DNA from: LSCE01 sp050485425
GTDB taxonomy: Bacteria > Pseudomonadota > Gammaproteobacteria > Nitrococcales > Aquisalimonadaceae
Reading direction: 5' to 3'
Length of the DNA stretch: 64,000 nucleotides
Assembly: GCA_050485425.1 (NCBI GenBank)
Contig: JBJHBJ010000001.1
Location: forward strand, 111,043 to 175,042
Positions within the stretch are counted from its first letter, which is position 1. Each line of letters opens with the position of its first letter. Positions 17,339 through 26,515 of this stretch are shown one piece after another. The notes below the pieces were generated by a model. The model was not told where the DNA came from, did no database searches, and saw nothing but the letters and a program-made list of their open reading frames with translations. A program made the position numbers and the translations under genes.

Positions 17339-18205
17339 ATGAAGGGCATTGCCCAGTTCGTCATGCAGTATCGCCTGTCGGCGATACTGCTGATTGCCAT
17401 CACCGGCCTGTTGCCGATTCTGGTCTGGTTCGGCAACGCCATACTGTCGCTGGTTACCCTGCGGCGCGGGCCGGCGGAGGGTGCGCTGATCCTTGGTGCC
17501 GCGGTACTGGTTTACGGATCAGCGCAGTTGTTCCTGGCCGGGCAGATGGCCACGGCGGTCGGACTGTTGTTGCTGGTCTGGCTGCCGATGTACGGCGTGT
17601 CGTTGCTGCTGCGGGTGACCATCTCGCTGCCGCTTGCGCTGTTCGGAGCCACCGCCTTTGCGGCGTTGCTGCTGTTGTTCTGGCACCTGATGGTGCCCGA
17701 CGCCTACGCTTTCTGGCAGAGCTTCCTGGGGCCGCTGCTGGAAGACATGACGGAGCAGCAGCGTGAGGAAACACTGGCCTTTGTGGTCAACAGCCTGATG
17801 GCTTACGTGGCGCTGGGGCTGTGGGCCAACCTGGTTCTGGGGCTTCTGCTGGGACGTTACTGGCAGGCACTGCTCTTCAACCCGGGCGGTTTCCGCCAGG
17901 AGTTTCATGCCCTGCGCTTCGACCGCCGGCTGGCCCTGGTTTCCATGGTCATGCTGTTGTCGGCCAGCCTGGTGGGGCAGGGGGCGGTGTTCCAGTTCGG
18001 CGTGATTTTCTCGACGCCGTTCGTGCTCCAGGGTATCGCCATGGCGCACGGGCTGATCGGGGCTCGGAACTGGTCACGGCTGTGGCTGGTGCTGATGTAT
18101 GTGTCGCTGCCGTTCACCTATGTTCCGGTGGCGTTGGTCGGCATACTGGACAGTTTCATGGATTTTCGCCAGCGCTTCGGAGGCCGGAGTGCTGACACTG
18201 GTTGA
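17339..18205 (+). CDS. DUF2232 family membrane protein
   Basis: This 288-residue integral membrane protein has about seven or eight hydrophobic segments and few charged loops. It resembles the DUF2232 (YybS-like) family, whose function is unknown. In Pseudomonas and relatives a gene of this type often lies between rpsR and rplI, as here. It starts 25 bases after rpsR and probably belongs to the same transcript. No catalytic motif was seen. Confidence 0.75.
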   Translation: MKGIAQFVMQYRLSAILLIAITGLLPILVWFGNAILSLVTLRRGPAEGALILGAAVLVYGSAQLFLAGQMATAVGLLLLVWLPMYGVSLLLRVTISLPLALFGATAFAALLLLFWHLMVPDAYAFWQSFLGPLLEDMTEQQREETLAFVVNSLMAYVALGLWANLVLGLLLGRYWQALLFNPGGFRQEFHALRFDRRLALVSMVMLLSASLVGQGAVFQFGVIFSTPFVLQGIAMAHGLIGARNWSRLWLVLMYVSLPFTYVPVALVGILDSFMDFRQRFGGRSADTG

Positions 18206-18257
18206 CGGGACCTTGACCGGATCCCGACATTACGTCTGAACCATTGGGGTTGGAACG

Positions 18258-18713
18258 ATGGAAGTCATTCTCCTGGAGAAGGTGGAGAACCTGGGTAACC
18301 TGGGTGATAAAGTCAAAGTGCGTCCGGGCTACGGCCGCAACTTTCTGATTCCGCACGGCAAGGCGACGCCGGCAACGGAAGAGGCCGTGAAGGAGTTCGA
18401 AGCGCGGCGCGCCGAACTGGAGCGCCAGGCGGCCGAGGTGCTGGCCGCTGCCGAAGCGCGCAAGGCCCAGTTGGAAGGCCTGTCCGTGACCATCGCTGCC
18501 AAGGCGGGGGACGAGGGCAAGCTGTTCGGATCCGTGGGCACTGTCGACATCGCCGAGGCGGTGACCGCGGCCGGCGTGGAAATCGCCAAGCAGGAAGTGC
18601 GCCTGCCCGACGGTCCGCTGCGGGTGACGGGCGAGTACCAGATCGGCCTGCATCTGCATACCGATGTGGATGCCGCCGTGACGGTGATCGTCGAGGCGTC
18701 CACCGGCGAGTGA
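18258..18713 (+). CDS. rplI: 50S ribosomal protein L9
   Basis: L9 binds 23S rRNA near the base of the L1 stalk and helps maintain reading frame. The 151-residue protein begins MEVILLEKVENLGNLGDKVKVRPGY with the conserved glycines, has a long central helix (about 40-75) and a C-terminal domain with FGSVGTVDIAEAV. The ATG is preceded by a GGTTGGAACG stretch. Confidence 0.98.
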   Translation: MEVILLEKVENLGNLGDKVKVRPGYGRNFLIPHGKATPATEEAVKEFEARRAELERQAAEVLAAAEARKAQLEGLSVTIAAKAGDEGKLFGSVGTVDIAEAVTAAGVEIAKQEVRLPDGPLRVTGEYQIGLHLHTDVDAAVTVIVEASTGE

Positions 18714-18720
18714 TCGTTTC

Positions 18721-18755
18721 CTGGCGTGCCGCCCCGGTGCGGGCAGGCACGCCAG
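18721..18755 (+). terminator. hairpin after rplI, possible terminator without T-run
   Basis: A 10-bp perfect stem (CTGGCGTGCC / GGCACGCCAG) with a 15-base loop lies eight bases after the rplI stop. No T-run follows, so it may be a weak or processing hairpin, not a clean terminator. Confidence 0.4.
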
Positions 18756-18927
18756 GCAGCGCGCGTCGTCAACCACCAGACGGAGGCTGCATGGCTCGCC
18801 ATGCGGCCTTTACGTGTTTGTGACATCGATACCCGGCCGCGCGAATGGAGCGGTGGCCAGTGTTTCCCTGAAGCCCTCGCGACGGTAACCTGTTGGGCGT
18901 TGTCCCACTCCCGGAGTAACTGCACTG

Positions 18928-20310
18928 ATGACCGAGGCCTCCACTCCGTTTTCGGATACGGCGTCGCTGAAAGTCCCTCCGCATTCGCTGGAGGCCGAGC
19001 AGGCCGTGCTGGGCGGGCTGATGGTGGACAACAATGCCTGGGAGCGCGTGGCCGACCAGGTACAGGAAGAGGATTTCTATCGCCACGACCACCAGTTGAT
19101 CTTCCGCGCCCTGGCGCAGCTGGCCGAGCAGCAGCGGCCGATGGACGTGGTAACGCTGTCGGAATGGCTGAAGACCAGTAACCAGTTGGAGGATGCCGGC
19201 GGCATTGCCTACCTCGGTGCGCTGGCAGCCGATACGCCCAGTGCGGCGAACATCAAGGCCTACGCGGAGATCGTCCGCGAGCGTTCGGTGTTGCGGAAGC
19301 TCATCCAGGCCGGTACCCGGGTGGTGGGCTCGGCGTTCCAGCCGGAAGGCCGGCCCAGCAAGGACCTGCTGGAGGACGCCGAACGCCTGATTTTCGAGAT
19401 CGCCGAGAACAGCGGCCGCTTCAGCAAAGGCTTCGTCGGCGTCCGTGACGTGTTGCCGGCGGTGGTGGAGCGTATCGATCATCTCTATCACCAGGACGGC
19501 ACCATCACTGGCCTGGCCACCGGGTTCCAGGATTTCGACGAAATGACCTCCGGTCTGCAGGCCGGTGACCTGGTGATCGTCGCGGCGCGCCCGTCCATGG
19601 GCAAGACCACGTTTTCGATGAACATGGCCGAACACGCCGCCCTCAAGAGCGGCAAACCGGTGGCGGTGTTCAGCATGGAAATGCCGGCGGACTCGCTGGC
19701 CATGCGCATGCTGTCCTCGCTGGGTCGCGTGGAGCTGCAGAAGATCCGTACCGGCAAGCTGGAGGACGACGACTGGCCGCGGCTTACCTCCACCATGAGC
19801 CTGCTGTCCGGTGCGCAGATGTTCATCGACGATTCACCGGGTTTGTCGCCGCAGGAGATGCGTGCCCGCGCCCGCCGGCTCAAGCGCGAGCACGGCCTGG
19901 GGCTGATCGTGGTGGACTACCTGCAGCTGATGCAGATCCCGGGCTTCAAGGAGAATCGCACCGGCGAGATTTCCGAGATTTCCCGCGGCCTCAAGGCCAT
20001 GGCCAAGGAACTGGAGGTGCCCGTGGTGGCGCTGTCCCAGCTCAACCGCAGCCTGGAGCAGCGGCCTAACAAGCGGCCGGTGATGTCCGACCTGCGTGAA
20101 TCCGGTGCCATCGAGCAGGATGCGGACGTCATCGTGTTCATCTATCGGGACGAGGTCTACAACCCCGAGAGTCCGGACAAGGGCTCGGCCGAGATCATCA
20201 TCGGCAAACAGCGTAACGGCCCTATCGGTACCTGCCGCCTGACTTTCCTGGGCAAGTACACGCGCTTCGAGAACTATATTCACGATGTCTACCGGGAAGA
20301 GGGATACTAG
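18928..20310 (+). CDS. dnaB: Replicative DNA helicase DnaB
   Basis: DnaB is the hexameric 5'-3' helicase that drives the replication fork. The 460-residue protein has the N-terminal domain (PPHSLEAEQAVLGGLMVDN), a linker, and the RecA-like C-terminal domain with Walker A ARPSMGKTTF near residue 220, the FSMEM strand, IVVDYLQLM Walker B and the late GPIGTCRLTFLGKYTRFENY. No intein is present. The rplI-dnaB-alr order matches many gammaproteobacteria. Confidence 0.98.
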   Translation: MTEASTPFSDTASLKVPPHSLEAEQAVLGGLMVDNNAWERVADQVQEEDFYRHDHQLIFRALAQLAEQQRPMDVVTLSEWLKTSNQLEDAGGIAYLGALAADTPSAANIKAYAEIVRERSVLRKLIQAGTRVVGSAFQPEGRPSKDLLEDAERLIFEIAENSGRFSKGFVGVRDVLPAVVERIDHLYHQDGTITGLATGFQDFDEMTSGLQAGDLVIVAARPSMGKTTFSMNMAEHAALKSGKPVAVFSMEMPADSLAMRMLSSLGRVELQKIRTGKLEDDDWPRLTSTMSLLSGAQMFIDDSPGLSPQEMRARARRLKREHGLGLIVVDYLQLMQIPGFKENRTGEISEISRGLKAMAKELEVPVVALSQLNRSLEQRPNKRPVMSDLRESGAIEQDADVIVFIYRDEVYNPESPDKGSAEIIIGKQRNGPIGTCRLTFLGKYTRFENYIHDVYREEGY

Positions 20311-20441
20311 TGCGCCATCCCGTGAATCACGTTACGTTCTGCGATCTCGGGCGCCGGTGTCGCAAGGCATTGGCGCGCAGGCGTAGCGGGGCTGCACCAG
20401 GCGGCAATAACACAGCGGCGGCGCCAGAGGCTGCCCGGAGG

Positions 20442-20526
20442 GAGCGTCGCATCGCGTTCCTGGCTGCGTTAGGCCAGCCACCACGCCGGCAGTGGCTTGT
20501 CTTGCCGGGAACGCGATGCGACGCTC
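20442..20526. repeat. long inverted repeat between dnaB and alr (REP/MITE-like)
   Basis: A perfect 19-bp inverted repeat has arms at 20442-20460 (GAGCGTCGCATCGCGTTCC) and 20508-20526, separated by 47 bases. That loop contains a second 6-bp stem (AGCCAC / GTGGCT). Both arms continue with near-complementary TGGC/GCCG. It has no T-run and is not a simple terminator. It may be a REP-type or miniature transposable element, or a fold in the alr leader. Confidence 0.75.
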
Positions 20527-20559
20527 AGGACGAAACGTGATTTGCAGGATGGCATACTT

Positions 20560-21675
20560 GTGAGTCGTGATACCCGAGCCGTGATCAGTGCAGGCGCGCT
20601 GCGCCACAACCTGCAGGTGGCCCGGCACGCCGCTCGCGGCGCCCGGGTGATGGCCGTGATCAAGTCCAACGGCTATGGGCACGGCCTGCTGCGCGTGGCC
20701 CGTGCGCTCTCGGATGCGGACGCCTTTGCCGTGACTTGTCTGGAAGAGGCGGTGCCGTTGCGGGAGGCAGGTTACGTGCACCCGATCCTGCTACTGGAAG
20801 GCGTCTTCGAAACCAGGGAACTGGAGATCGCCTGCCGCTACCGGCTCGATCTGGTGTTGCACTCGGAATGGCAACTGGAACTGCTGGAAAACCATCGCCT
20901 TTCGCGGCCACTGTCGGTCTGGCTGAAGGTGGATTCCGGGATGCATCGGCTCGGCTTTCCGCCGGAGACAGTGGCGCAGGTGCACCAGCGCCTGCTCAAC
21001 ACTGCCGGGGTCGGCCCGCATATCCGCTACATGACCCACCTGGCCTGCGCTGATGATCGCGGGGACAAGCGTACGTTGCAGCAACTGGAGCGGTTCTCGG
21101 CAGCGGTGGATGTGCTGCGCGGCGAGCGCTCGCTGGTGAACTCGGCCGGTCTGCTGGGGTGGCCGGATCTGGTGGCCGACTGGGCGCGGCCGGGCATCAT
21201 GCTGTACGGGGCATCGCCGTTCATAGACGGTCTGGAACCCCGACCCGATCTGCGTCCGGCAATGACGCTGACCAGCCGGCTGATCGCCATCAACCAGGTG
21301 CGCAAGGGCGAGACCGTCGGCTACGGCGCCACCTGGACCTGTCCGGAAGATATGCCGGTGGGCGTTGTCACCATCGGCTACGGCGACGGCTATCCGCGCC
21401 ATGCCCCGTCCGGCACCCCGGTGCTGGTCAACGGGCTGGAGACCCAACTGATAGGCCGTGTCTCCATGGACATGATCACCGTGGATCTGCGCGGTATCCG
21501 AGACCGCGTGGAGATCGGCGACCTGGTGACCCTCTGGGGCGACGGACTGCCCATCGAACGGGTTGCCGAGAAAGCCGGCACCATCTCTTATGAACTTCTG
21601 TGCGGCGTCACCCGCCGTGTCTATTTCGAGGAAGCCAGGGACTCGCATCATGGCCCGGGGCCGTACCCAGTTTAG
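20560..21675 (+). CDS. alr: Alanine racemase
   Basis: Alr interconverts L- and D-alanine with PLP and supplies D-alanine for peptidoglycan. From the GTG at 20560 the protein has 371 residues starting VSRDTRAVISAGALRHN. The PLP lysine lies in AVIKSNGYGHG. The second catalytic tyrosine region is GYGATW and GYGDGYPR, followed by GRVSMDMITVD. An upstream open frame is part of the inverted-repeat leader and is not conserved. The 3' end overlaps radA by 26 bases. Confidence 0.95.
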   Translation: MSRDTRAVISAGALRHNLQVARHAARGARVMAVIKSNGYGHGLLRVARALSDADAFAVTCLEEAVPLREAGYVHPILLLEGVFETRELEIACRYRLDLVLHSEWQLELLENHRLSRPLSVWLKVDSGMHRLGFPPETVAQVHQRLLNTAGVGPHIRYMTHLACADDRGDKRTLQQLERFSAAVDVLRGERSLVNSAGLLGWPDLVADWARPGIMLYGASPFIDGLEPRPDLRPAMTLTSRLIAINQVRKGETVGYGATWTCPEDMPVGVVTIGYGDGYPRHAPSGTPVLVNGLETQLIGRVSMDMITVDLRGIRDRVEIGDLVTLWGDGLPIERVAEKAGTISYELLCGVTRRVYFEEARDSHHGPGPYPV

Positions 21676-23020
21676 TTGCACGGCCTGCGGGGCATTGTCG
21701 CCGAAATGGGCGGGGCAGTGTCCGGAATGCGGAGCCTGGAATACCATGGAGGAGGCCGTGGCCGCCCCGGCACCGGCCGGTGGCCGCGGACCGCGTGGCC
21801 AATATGCCGGGGACGGCGGCGCCCGAGCGCTCGCCGAGGTGGATCTGGCCGAGGACCCACGTTTTCGCACCGGTCTGGACGAACTGGACCGCGTCCTCGG
21901 CGGCGGACTGGTGCAGGGAGGCGTGGTGCTGCTGGGCGGCGATCCCGGCATCGGCAAATCCACACTGCTGCTGCAGACCATGGCCAATCTCGCTCAGCGT
22001 GGTCCGGCGCTCTACGTCACCGGTGAGGAATCCCTGCGCCAGGTGGCCATGCGCGCTTCGCGGCTCGGCGTTTCCACCGACAACCTGCAGGTGGCGGCCG
22101 AAACCTGCGTCGAATCCATCCTGGCGGTGGCCGCCCGCGAGCAGCCCCGGGTCATGGTCATCGACTCCATCCAGACCATTTTCACCGAACAGCTCCAGTC
22201 GGCTCCCGGCGCCGTGGCTCAGGTCCGGGAGAGTGCGGCGTTGCTGGTGCGTCACGCCAAGCAGAGCGGCACCGCGCTGTTCCTGGTCGGGCACGTCACC
22301 AAGGACGGCCAGTTGGCCGGGCCGCGGGTGCTGGAACACATGGTCGATACCGTGCTCTATTTCGAAAGCGAGGGCGGTAGCCGGTTCCGTCTGCTTCGGG
22401 CGGTGAAGAACCGCTTCGGCGCCGCCAACGAACTGGGCGTGTTCGCTATGGACGACGCCGGTCTGAAAGAGGTGCGCAATCCGTCTGCGATTTTCCTCTC
22501 CCGTCACGAAGAGGCGGTGTCCGGCAGTGTTGTCATGGTAACCCGCGAGGGTAGCCGTCCCCTGCTGGTGGAACTGCAGTCGCTGCTGGCGGAAACCACG
22601 CTGAGCAATCCGCGGCGGGTCGCCGTGGGCATGGACCAGAACCGGCTGTCCATGCTGCTGGCCGTGCTGCACCGGCACGGCGGTGTTTTCACTGCCGATC
22701 AGGATGTCTTCATCAACGTGGTCGGCGGTGTGCGCATCACGGAAACGGCCAGCGACCTGCCGGTGCTGCTGGCTGCCTTGTCCAGCCTGCGGGATCGGGC
22801 GGTGCCGCAGCAGACGGTGGTGTTCGGCGAGGTTGGCCTGGCGGGCGAGATCCGGCCGGTGCCGAACGGCGAGGAGCGTCTGCGGGAGGCCGCCAAGCAC
22901 GGCTTCCGGCGGGCCATCGTGCCGAAGAAGAATGCGCCCCGGGGCGGGCGGCAATTCGAGGGAATGGACGTGGTGCCGGTGCAGCGTCTTGCCGACGCCA
23001 TCGATGCTGCTTTCGACTAG
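21650..23020 (+). CDS. radA: DNA repair protein RadA
   Basis: RadA (Sms) is a RecA-like ATPase that drives branch migration in recombination. From ATG 21650 (MARGRTQFSCTACGALS) it has 456 residues. A C4 zinc finger (CTACG, CPECG) is at residues 10-27. Walker A GDPGIGKST is near residue 97, the RadA-specific KNRFG motif near 252, and a Lon-protease-like domain lies at the C-terminus. The start lies inside the last codons of alr, so translation is probably coupled. Confidence 0.97.
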   Translation: MARGRTQFSCTACGALSPKWAGQCPECGAWNTMEEAVAAPAPAGGRGPRGQYAGDGGARALAEVDLAEDPRFRTGLDELDRVLGGGLVQGGVVLLGGDPGIGKSTLLLQTMANLAQRGPALYVTGEESLRQVAMRASRLGVSTDNLQVAAETCVESILAVAAREQPRVMVIDSIQTIFTEQLQSAPGAVAQVRESAALLVRHAKQSGTALFLVGHVTKDGQLAGPRVLEHMVDTVLYFESEGGSRFRLLRAVKNRFGAANELGVFAMDDAGLKEVRNPSAIFLSRHEEAVSGSVVMVTREGSRPLLVELQSLLAETTLSNPRRVAVGMDQNRLSMLLAVLHRHGGVFTADQDVFINVVGGVRITETASDLPVLLAALSSLRDRAVPQQTVVFGEVGLAGEIRPVPNGEERLREAAKHGFRRAIVPKKNAPRGGRQFEGMDVVPVQRLADAIDAAFD

Positions 23021-23027
23021 GTAAGCA

Positions 23028-23396
23028 CTACCCCGCCAGTTCCGCGAGTTCCCGCTGCAACAGCTCCGGATCGCCCATGTTCAGCTCAACCATGCGGCGC
23101 AGGTGACTCATGCTGTCGACGTCCAGGTCGAGGCAGCGGAAGCCGGCCCTGCAGCCTTCCTGGTGTGCCAGGGCAAGGTGCATCCGGATATGTGCCTCGG
23201 TGCTCAGCGGGATGTCCAGCCGGCAATCGTCCGGTGACCCGGCCTTCCAGTCTTCGGGCAGGCGAAGCAGCACTCCGTTCAGGGAAATGTCCAGCACTTC
23301 CACGCTGCAACTGCTGGTGCCGCAGCGCAGCATGGCGGGACTGTTCACGCTGATGCGGGAAAAATGGCGCCGCTCGTTGGGGTTCGGGTGAGGCAT
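23028..23396 (-). CDS. PilZ domain protein
   Basis: The 122-residue protein from MPHPNPNERRHFSRI is essentially one PilZ domain, a cyclic-di-GMP receptor fold. The N-terminal ERRHFSRI matches the RxxxR switch, and DISLNGVLLR matches the (D/N)xSxxG motif. The target is unknown. PilZ proteins commonly act on motility, adhesion or exopolysaccharide. It stands alone, convergent with radA, and lies 60 bases beyond folD on the same strand. A longer start 11 codons upstream exists but lacks conserved sequence. Confidence 0.88.
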   Translation of the reverse strand: MPHPNPNERRHFSRISVNSPAMLRCGTSSCSVEVLDISLNGVLLRLPEDWKAGSPDDCRLDIPLSTEAHIRMHLALAHQEGCRAGFRCLDLDVDSMSHLRRMVELNMGDPELLQRELAELAG

Positions 23397-23456
23397 GCGC
23401 GGTCTCCGGTGTTTTCCAGAAGATAGCACCGGAGAGCGTTGCCTGCCTATCGACGT

Positions 23457-24317
23457 TCAGTCGGCAGTGTCGCGGGCGCCGGCCGCTGTCAGTGTGTTCT
23501 GCAACAGCGTCGCCACGGTCATCGGCCCCACGCCGCCGGGCACCGGCGTGATCCAGGCGGCGCGCTCGGCGGCAGCGTCGAAATTCACGTCGCCGGTCAG
23601 CCCGCCGCTCTCCAGGCGGTGGATGCCCACGTCCACGACCACGGCGCCGGGCTTGATCCAGTCGCCCTGCACGAAATGCGGCTGGCCCACGGCGGCCACG
23701 ACCAGATCGGCTCTGGCCACCTTCTCCGGCAGCCCCACCGTCCTGCTGTGGCAGATGGTGGGCGTGCAGCGGGCGTTCAGCAGTTCCAGCGCCATTGGCC
23801 GGCCGACGATATTGGACTGGCCGAGGATGATTGCATCCCGTCCCTCCAGCGGCACGTTGGCTTCGCGCAGCAGTGTCATCACGCCGTGTGGCGTGCACGG
23901 GCGCAGGCCGGGCAGGCGCAACGCCAGCCGGCCCATGTTCACCGGGTGGAAGCCGTCCACGTCCTTGGCCGGGTCGATGCGCTGTATCACGGTATCGGCA
24001 TCGATGTGCGCCGGCAGCGGCAACTGCACCAGAATGCCGTCGATGGCCGGATCGGCATTCAGGGCGTCGATGCGGGCAAGCAGGTCTGCCTGCCGGGTGC
24101 TGGCGGGGAGGTCGAAGCCGCGGGAGATAAAGCCCACGTCCTCGCACAGCCTGCGCTTCTTGCCCACGTAGACCCGCGAGGCGGGGTCGTCCCCCACCAG
24201 GATCACCGCCAGCCCCGGGGCGCGTCGGCCATCGGCCAGTCGTCGGGCGACCTCGTCCTTGATACGCGTGTGCAGGCGCGCGGCGGTCGCCTTTCCATCC
24301 AGCAGTCTAGCGGGCAT
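23457..24317 (-). CDS. folD: Bifunctional methylenetetrahydrofolate dehydrogenase/cyclohydrolase FolD
   Basis: FolD interconverts 5,10-methylene-, methenyl- and 10-formyl-tetrahydrofolate using NADP. The 286-residue protein from MPARLLDGKATAARL has GDDPASRVYVGKKRRLCEDVG including the catalytic lysine, ILVQLPLP, DGFHPVNMG, PCTPHGVM, and the Rossmann segment GQSNIVGRPMA plus PGGVGPMTVATLLQNT. The ATG at 24317 gives the expected length. Upstream extension is not conserved. Confidence 0.97.
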   Translation of the reverse strand: MPARLLDGKATAARLHTRIKDEVARRLADGRRAPGLAVILVGDDPASRVYVGKKRRLCEDVGFISRGFDLPASTRQADLLARIDALNADPAIDGILVQLPLPAHIDADTVIQRIDPAKDVDGFHPVNMGRLALRLPGLRPCTPHGVMTLLREANVPLEGRDAIILGQSNIVGRPMALELLNARCTPTICHSRTVGLPEKVARADLVVAAVGQPHFVQGDWIKPGAVVVDVGIHRLESGGLTGDVNFDAAAERAAWITPVPGGVGPMTVATLLQNTLTAAGARDTAD

Positions 24318-24489
24318 AGGGGCTCTGGGTGTGTGGCTTCTGGAGAAGGCGCGGATTGTCGCACGGGCCGGCGAGGCTCTCAAGAAGCCGGCTATACTGT
24401 ACCAGCAAGCCATTGACGCTTATTGCGGGCCTGCGTATTATCTCCGCCTCCGTTACGGTGGCCGCGGTGCGCGATGCGCCAAGGCAGCA

Positions 24490-24566
24490 CGGGGTGTGGC
24501 GCAGCCTGGTAGCGCGCCTGCTTTGGGAGCAGGAAGTCGGGGGTTCGAATCCCTCCACCCCGACCA
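24490..24566 (+). tRNA. tRNA-Pro (anticodon TGG)
   Basis: A 77-base tRNA with acceptor CGGGGTG / CACCCCG, anticodon stem CCTGC / GCAGG around TTTGGGA (anticodon TGG), a standard GGTTCGAATCC T-arm and encoded CCA. It is the first of five clustered tRNA genes. Confidence 0.96.
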
Positions 24567-24602
24567 GACTGTTTGGCACCGGCCGGCGAAGGACGTATCA
24601 TT

Positions 24603-24679
24603 GCGCCCGTAGCTCAACCGGATAGAGCATCGGCCTTCTAAGCCGACGGTTGCAGGTTCGAGTCCTGCCGGGCGTGCCA
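24603..24679 (+). tRNA. tRNA-Arg (anticodon TCT)
   Basis: A 77-base tRNA with acceptor GCGCCCG / CGGGCGT (one G-T pair), discriminator G and encoded CCA. The loop CTTCTAA gives anticodon TCT. It follows tRNA-Pro by 36 bases. Confidence 0.96.
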
Positions 24680-24711
24680 TCACCGGTGTGCCGAGCGGGA
24701 AGCAAGTCAAT

Positions 24712-24788
24712 GGTGGGCGTAGCTCAGTTGGTAGAGCCCTGGATTGTGATTCCAGTTGTCGTGGGTTCGAGTCCCATCGTCCACCCCA
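24712..24788 (+). tRNA. tRNA-His (anticodon GTG)
   Basis: The extra G at position -1 (24712), needed by histidyl-tRNA synthetase, is encoded and faces the C discriminator. The acceptor is GTGGGCG / CGTCCAC, the anticodon loop TTGTGAT gives GTG, and CCA is encoded. Confidence 0.96.
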
Positions 24789-24795
24789 GTTTTTC

Positions 24796-24871
<76 letters not shown>

Positions 24872-24877
24872 GGATCA

Positions 24878-24904
24878 GGCCCGCGGCATGTCCGCGGGCC
24901 TTTT
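24878..24904 (+). terminator. Rho-independent terminator of the tRNA operon
   Basis: A 9-bp GC-rich stem (GGCCCGCGG / CCGCGGGCC) with a five-base loop is followed by TTTT. It ends the Pro-Arg-His-Lys tRNA transcript. Confidence 0.88.
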
Positions 24905-25021
24905 GCTATGGTGGTGCCCCAGGTAACGGGACCGTGTCTCCGGCGTTGGCTTGCGTCCATGAAGGTGACGCACGATAATCCGGGCACCATCGGGCAGGCG
25001 GGGCTTGCCCGCCACGTATTG

Positions 25022-25106
25022 GCGAGTGTGGCGGAATTGGTAGACGCGGCGGCTTTAGGTGCCGTTGGGGAAACCCGTGCAGGTTCAAGTCCTGCCACTC
25101 GCACCA
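25022..25106 (+). tRNA. tRNA-Leu (anticodon TAG)
   Basis: An 85-base class II tRNA with acceptor GCGAGTG / CACTCGC and encoded CCA. The loop TTTAGGT gives anticodon TAG. The long variable arm contains GTTGGGGAAACCC. It lies 55 bases upstream of tig, after the terminator of the other four tRNAs, so it has its own promoter or is read with tig. Confidence 0.95.
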
Positions 25107-25161
25107 GATTGTTTCGCGGGCGTGCCCCCGCGCTATGCCGAGTTCGGACGAGGTAATTGAA

Positions 25162-26511
25162 ATGCAAGTGTCTGTGCAAACCACCGAAGGCCTGGAGCGC
25201 CGCCTGACGGTCCAGGTCCCCGCCGAGAAGGTCGACAGCGAGGTGGAAAACCGCCTGCGGGATCTGTCCCGCAATGTGCGTATGGATGGCTTCCGGCCCG
25301 GCAAGGTTCCGTTCAAGGTGGTGCAGAAGCGCTACGGCGCCCAGGTGCGCCAGGACGTGATCAATGACATGTTGCAGCGTACGTACGGCGAGGCACTCAC
25401 CCAGGAGTCCCTGAACCCGGCCGGTACGCCGCAGGTGGACATCAAGCAGGGCCTGACCAGCGGAGACCTGGAATACGAAGCGGTGTTCGAGGTCATGCCC
25501 GAGTTCGAGGTCAAGGGCGTCAAGGAAATGAAGCTGGAGCGGCCGGTGGCCGACGTTAGCGACGCCGACGTGGACAAGGTGCTGGCGGATCTGCAGAAGC
25601 AGCAGGCCAAGTACAACCGGGTCGACCGTGCCGCGCAGGAAGGTGACCGCGTCGTGGTCGACTTCAAGGGCCAGATCGACGGCGAGGACTTCCCCGGCAA
25701 CGAGGGCGAGGACCAGCCGGTGACGCTGGGATCCAACACCATGCCGCCGGAATTCGAGAAGGCGCTGGAAGGCCTGAAGGCCGGTGACGCCAAAGATATC
25801 GAATACACGTTCGCCGACGATTTCCCCACCGAATCCATCCAGGGCAAGACGGCTGTCTTCAGCACCACGGTCAAGGCGGTGGAAGAGCCCGAACTGCCGG
25901 AAATCAACGATGATCTGGCGCAGGCCGTAGGCATCGCCGAAGGCGGCGTCGAGGAACTGAAGAATGTCATTCGCAACAACCTGTCTGCCGAAGCCGAGCG
26001 CGCCACCAAGGCGCAGCTGAAGCAGCAGGTGTCGGACGCGCTGGCCAAGGCCAACGAGGACATCACCATTCCCAAGGCACTGATCGACGGTGAGATCAGC
26101 GCCTTGCAGGAACAGATGAAACAGCGCATACAGCAGCAGACCGGCCAGCAGGAAGACCTGGATCTGCCGGCCAACCTGTTCGAGGAGCAGGCGCGCCGCC
26201 GCGTGTTGCTGGGCCTGGTGATGAACAAGCTGATCAGCGAGAATGAGATCAAGCTGGACCGGGCCAAGGTGCAGGAGCAGCTCCAGCAGCTCGCTGCCAG
26301 CTACCCGAATCCGCAGGAAGTCATCCAGTACTACACTCAGAACCGGCAGCTGATGCAGAGTCTGGAAATCAACGTGCTGGAAGATCAGGTCATCGACTGG
26401 GTGGTGGAGCAGGCCGCCGTCGAGGACAAGCCCACCGAACTGGATGCCTTGCTGAAACCGCAGCAGCCGGAAGCGGCGGAGCAGGAGCAGACGGAAAAGA
26501 CCGAGGACTGA
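25162..26511 (+). CDS. tig: Trigger factor
   Basis: Trigger factor is the ribosome-bound chaperone and peptidyl-prolyl isomerase that meets nascent chains. From ATG 25162 the protein has 449 residues. The N-terminal ribosome-binding domain holds the signature GFRPGKVP (about residue 44). The FKBP-type domain lies at about 150-240 (GDRVVVDFKGQIDGEDF). The C-terminal helical chaperone arms end in a very acidic, Gln-rich tail. It is followed by clpP and clpX, the standard order. Confidence 0.97.
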   Translation: MQVSVQTTEGLERRLTVQVPAEKVDSEVENRLRDLSRNVRMDGFRPGKVPFKVVQKRYGAQVRQDVINDMLQRTYGEALTQESLNPAGTPQVDIKQGLTSGDLEYEAVFEVMPEFEVKGVKEMKLERPVADVSDADVDKVLADLQKQQAKYNRVDRAAQEGDRVVVDFKGQIDGEDFPGNEGEDQPVTLGSNTMPPEFEKALEGLKAGDAKDIEYTFADDFPTESIQGKTAVFSTTVKAVEEPELPEINDDLAQAVGIAEGGVEELKNVIRNNLSAEAERATKAQLKQQVSDALAKANEDITIPKALIDGEISALQEQMKQRIQQQTGQQEDLDLPANLFEEQARRRVLLGLVMNKLISENEIKLDRAKVQEQLQQLAASYPNPQEVIQYYTQNRQLMQSLEINVLEDQVIDWVVEQAAVEDKPTELDALLKPQQPEAAEQEQTEKTED

Positions 26512-26515
26512 TTAC

